From Ruminococcus sp. 210702-SL.1.03 (GTDB lineage: Bacteria; Bacillota; Clostridia; Oscillospirales; Ruminococcaceae), in contig NZ_JAJCLZ010000002.1 in assembly GCF_020559915.1 (NCBI RefSeq), positions 62,001 through 126,000 on the forward strand: a DNA stretch of 64,000 nt. The letters are read 5' to 3'. A model generated the notes under the pieces. That model had not been told where the DNA came from, did no database searches, and saw only the letters and a program-made list of their open reading frames with translations. Within the stretch, counting starts at the first letter, position 1. Every line of letters starts with the position of its first letter. Below are positions 61,275-64,000 of this stretch, piece after piece. Position numbers and translations under genes: made by a program.

Positions 61275-62510
61275 ATGTACAAGCGAAACATTTTCGGCAG
61301 GCTGGCGCAGTCGGCGGCGGCGGTAACGGCTGCGGTGTGCGCCGCGGTGATGACTACCGTTGGCTATTACAGCGCGGCGCTGCCCGACAGCTACACCTGC
61401 GCATACGGCAGCGAGATAACGGCAAATACAGTGCTGCCCATTACCGCGCAGGAGCTTGCGGAGAGCAGGGCGGCTTTTAAAAACGTGAGCGCGGGCGGGG
61501 CGGGGCGCAGCAGCAAAAACGTGAGCCTGCGGCTCTTCGGCAGCGTGCCGATAAAGGACGTAAAGGAGGAAACGGTGGATAGACCCACTCTTGCCGCAGG
61601 CGGCAGCGCTTTCGGCATACGCTTAGTCACCGACGGCGTAATGATAATCGACATGAAAAGCGTCAGCGGAAAATGCCCCGCTAAAGATGCAGGATTGAAG
61701 ATAGGCGACGTTATCGAGGCGGTGAACGGCGAGCGCGTAAGCACAAACGACCGCGTGAGCGAGATAATAAAATGCTCGGGAGGCAAGAAATGCACCGTGC
61801 GCTACCGCCGCGGCGGAAAAGAGCACGAGGTAAGCATAAAGCCCGTGCTGAGCGAGGGCAGCTACCGCGCGGGTATGTGGGTGCGCGACAGCTCGGCGGG
61901 AATAGGTACTATGACCTTCTTCGACCCCGAAACGCTGGCTTTCGCAGGGCTGGGACACGCTATCTGCGACAGCGATACTCACGAGCCGCTGCCGCTTTCA
62001 GAGGGCAGTATCTCGGACGTTAAAGTAAACGGCTGCAAAAAAAGTGAAAAGGGCGAGCCGGGGCAGCTTGTCGGCGAATTTACGGGCGGAGAAACGGGCA
62101 GCCTTTCCGCCAACTGCGACGGCGGCGTTTACGGCTCGCTTTACAGCCTGCCGCAGGAGTATACGGCTTATCCGCTGGCGTTTTCGGGCGAGGTGCATGA
62201 GGGCGCGGCGGTGATACTCTCGCAGACCGATGGCGGCGAGCCGCAGCAGTACGACATCGTGATAGAAAAGCTCAGCGCGGGCTGCGACGGCCACGATATG
62301 GTGATACGCGTGACGGACGAGGCGCTGATAAGCAAGACGGGCGGCATAGTTCAGGGCATGAGCGGCTCGCCTATAATACAAGACGGCAGGCTGGCGGGCG
62401 CGGTGACGCACGTTTTCATCGACGACCCCGAGGGCGGCTATGGTATTTTTGCCGAAAAAATGTACGACTATGCGTGCGCCGCCGTTAAAGAGCAGCAGCT
62501 TGCGGGTTAA
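61275..62510 (+). CDS. spoIVB: SpoIVB peptidase
   Basis: A 411-residue S55 serine peptidase that, in Bacillus, signals from the forespore to activate sigma-K processing. An N-terminal membrane helix (about 10-35) precedes a PDZ domain (about 100-180, GDVIEAVNGERVSTNDRVSEI) and the protease domain. The His is in AGLGHAICD and the Ser in GIVQGMSGSPIIQDGRL. ATG 61275 is preferred to GTG 61245 because GGAG/AAGGA lie just upstream. spo0A follows, the conserved Clostridia/Bacilli pairing. Confidence 0.94.
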   Translation: MYKRNIFGRLAQSAAAVTAAVCAAVMTTVGYYSAALPDSYTCAYGSEITANTVLPITAQELAESRAAFKNVSAGGAGRSSKNVSLRLFGSVPIKDVKEETVDRPTLAAGGSAFGIRLVTDGVMIIDMKSVSGKCPAKDAGLKIGDVIEAVNGERVSTNDRVSEIIKCSGGKKCTVRYRRGGKEHEVSIKPVLSEGSYRAGMWVRDSSAGIGTMTFFDPETLAFAGLGHAICDSDTHEPLPLSEGSISDVKVNGCKKSEKGEPGQLVGEFTGGETGSLSANCDGGVYGSLYSLPQEYTAYPLAFSGEVHEGAAVILSQTDGGEPQQYDIVIEKLSAGCDGHDMVIRVTDEALISKTGGIVQGMSGSPIIQDGRLAGAVTHVFIDDPEGGYGIFAEKMYDYACAAVKEQQLAG

Positions 62511-62867
62511 GGCAATTTACTGAACTAAAGCGTAGAAGTTTAATATTTTTGCATAATTATGTGCGTACCCTGCGGATATTTGGAAATTCGCGGGGTATCG
62601 GCGTATATAAAAACGAATTTGGTCGAAACGGCGTACACTTTGAGATATAAGCTATTATTATCACTATATGTGATAATACTTGTAAATTAAGCTGCAATCT
62701 TGGTGCATTTAGTACAAATAAGTCGATAAAAAATTGACGTAAATTCTAAAAAACTATTGCTTTTCACGAAAAATTGTGATATGATATAGTTACAGCAATA
62801 AAGGCTGGCAGCTGAAAATAATACACCGAAGAAGCTTCAAGAGTAAATTCAAGCGGAGGACAGAATA
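62511..62867 (+). promoter_or_regulatory. Intergenic region with the spo0A promoter
   Basis: A vegetative-type promoter, TTGCTT (62757-62762), 17-nt spacer, TATGAT (62780-62785), lies about 80 bp before spo0A. At 62621-62627 GGTCGAA differs at one base from the 0A box TGTCGAA. No clear spoIVB terminator is visible. Confidence 0.5.
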
Positions 62868-63653
62868 ATGAATGACAAAATTAAAATTTTAATAGGCGAC
62901 GACTCGGCGCAGTACGGCGTGAACTGCGCGGCGGCTTTGCGCACCAGCGGATTTTTCGTGATAACCCGCCCGAAGGACGGCATGACTATATTTGAGGCGA
63001 TAACGAGCGAAGTGCCCGACGTGGCGGTGATAGACGCAGTAATGCCGGGGCTTGACGCCATCGCGCTGATAAAAAAGATAATGGCTTCAAGCTACAAAAA
63101 GCCGTTTTTCATCGTCACCAGCGCTTACGAAAACGCTTTTATAGAGCAGCAGGTGATGCAGGCGGGCGCTTCTTACTTCATGATACGCCCCTTTGACGTG
63201 AAAATGCTGGGCGAGCGGATAAAGGCGCTGCTGGACATCGACAGCGATATTTCGGGCAGCGCGCCTGTAAGCTCGCGCGCGGGTGCGCACCCGAACCTCG
63301 AGATCATAGTTACCGATATTATCCACCAGATAGGCGTGCCCGCGCACATAAAGGGCTACCACTACCTGCGCGAAGCGATAATGCTCTCGGTAGGGGATAA
63401 GGAGATGCTGGAAAGCGTTACAAAGCTATTATATCCCGCCGTTGCCAAAAAATTCTCGACCACGCCCTCGCGGGTAGAGCGCGCAATTCGCCACGCGATA
63501 GAGATAGCCTGGGACCGCGGAGATCTCGACATACTAAACGGCTTTTTCGGCTACACCATAAATACAGGCAAGGGCAAGCCCACAAACAGCGAATTTATCG
63601 CGCTGATAACGGATAAGATATGCCTGAAATACAAAGCCGCGCTTACCGCGTGA
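62868..63653 (+). CDS. spo0A: Sporulation master regulator Spo0A
   Basis: A 261-residue response regulator. The receiver domain (1-125) has the acidic pocket GDD (near residue 10), the phosphorylated Asp in [11 protein letters not shown] (near 56), the Thr/Ser VTSAY and Lys-equivalent region, here read as IRPFD. The C-terminal DNA-binding domain (about 140-261) carries the unique Spo0A helices GYHYLREAI and [18 protein letters not shown]. In the receiver, the usual K-P pair near residue 108 appears as R-P, a small oddity. GCGGAGGA precedes the ATG. Confidence 0.94.
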   Translation: MNDKIKILIGDDSAQYGVNCAAALRTSGFFVITRPKDGMTIFEAITSEVPDVAVIDAVMPGLDAIALIKKIMASSYKKPFFIVTSAYENAFIEQQVMQAGASYFMIRPFDVKMLGERIKALLDIDSDISGSAPVSSRAGAHPNLEIIVTDIIHQIGVPAHIKGYHYLREAIMLSVGDKEMLESVTKLLYPAVAKKFSTTPSRVERAIRHAIEIAWDRGDLDILNGFFGYTINTGKGKPTNSEFIALITDKICLKYKAALTA

Positions 63654-63658
63654 GCGCC

Positions 63659-63697
63659 GCCGTACCTTGCATGGCAATGGCAGGGTGCGGCTTTTTT
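63659..63697 (+). terminator. Terminator after spo0A
   Basis: GCCGTACCTTGC (63659-63670) pairs with GCAGGGTGCGGC (63680-63691) with G-U pairs, followed by six T. Confidence 0.8.
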
Positions 63698-63754
63698 ATT
63701 GGTGAAAATGCAAGAATTTGTTTGGAAGAAATGCACAAATTGCTTGGAAAACAC

Positions 63755-63782
63755 TTGACAGGGGGGTACAATTTGGTATAAT
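63755..63782 (+). promoter_or_regulatory. Promoter of the terminal lipoprotein gene
   Basis: TTGACA (63755-63760), 16-nt spacer, TATAAT (63777-63782). Confidence 0.75.
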
Positions 63783-63855
63783 ATAACCATAGATATATAA
63801 ACACGAAAAGTGTAGAACAAAGAACAAAAAAATCATCTGAGAGGAGAATGCTGCT

Positions 63856-64000
63856 ATGAAAAAGATCAATTGCAGAAAAAAGCTTGCGGCGGCGCTGGCG
63901 CTCATGATCTGCGCTTCATTCGCATCATGCGGGGCGCGGTCAAATGACGAAGCTCAGCCGACAAATCAGACAGAAAAAGCATCGCAGACCACAAAGAGCA
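63856..64000 (+). CDS. Lipoprotein, N-terminal part only (runs off the window)
   Basis: The first 48 codons of a lipoprotein: basic start (MKKINCRKK), hydrophobic core, lipobox FASC with the Cys near residue 25, then a Thr/Gln/Ser-rich linker. The rest lies beyond the window, so the mature function is unknown. GAGGAG is 9 nt before ATG 63856. Confidence 0.75.
   Translation, partial: MKKINCRKKLAAALALMICASFASCGARSNDEAQPTNQTEKASQTTKS

Noticed and set aside
62621..62627. Spo0A-binding box upstream of spo0A
   Set aside because: GGTCGAA has one mismatch to TGTCGAA and stands alone far from the promoter; too weak to call.

Overview
The window looks like chromosome of an anaerobic, endospore-forming member of the Clostridia, most like a Ruminococcus-type Oscillospiraceae. 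This is an inference from gene content. It holds a type III glutamine synthetase, a reverse-order rubrerythrin, spoVG, spoVAC, spoIVB and spo0A, an F-type ATP synthase operon, and consensus sigma-A promoters (TTGACA, usually 17 nt, TATAAT) before most transcription units. No rRNA, tRNA, prophage or CRISPR array was seen.

Layout. 0-3 kb: small XRE regulator, oligoendopeptidase F, NodB-type deacetylase. 3-7 kb: nitrogen assimilation, with glnN and an ammonium transporter fused to a P-II domain. Each has a terminator-containing leader, and the second leader carries two A1/G4 hexaloops typical of ANTAR antitermination targets. 7-9.2 kb: orphan spoVAC, then two convergent-promoter cassettes encoding 28- and 29-residue hydrophobic peptides opposed by short terminated RNAs. 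These look like a type I toxin-antitoxin family. They flank an AT-rich peptidase E gene, and a deleted third cassette lies beside the second. 9.2-23 kb: SGNH lipoprotein, rubrerythrin, CoA ligase, murA, CE2-like esterase, DUF308 protein, recQ, serC-serA and a LysR regulator. 23-30 kb: atpBEEFHAGDC, with two protein-identical atpE genes separated by a small inverted repeat. 30-39 kb: cyclophilin, birA, rimM-trmD, HPr, spoVG, murC-lexA-zinc ribbon, cardiolipin synthase. 39-43.5 kb: three genes bracketed by inverted copies of a REP-like repeat, then a ROK regulator. 43.8-49.9 kb: MBOAT acyltransferase, DHHW protein, FkbH-like enzyme and acyl carrier protein, which together resemble a dlt/alginate-acetylation-like envelope acylation operon whose donor is made by FkbH. 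50-52 kb: a second, unfused amtB-glnK pair, then an independently transcribed minus-strand RNA. 52-60 kb: lipid kinase, pseudouridine synthase, yloU-fakA-SDR-XRE, MATE transporter, nth. 61-64 kb: spoIVB-spo0A and the start of a lipoprotein.

Two dispersed repeat families are present: a MITE-like element of about 180-200 bp with TTAA-ended terminal inverted repeats, and a REP-like palindromic element. The most novel items are the twin toxin cassettes with 5'-3' complementary mRNA ends, the FkbH-ACP-MBOAT-DHHW operon, and the minus-strand RNA at 52.05-52.21 kb.
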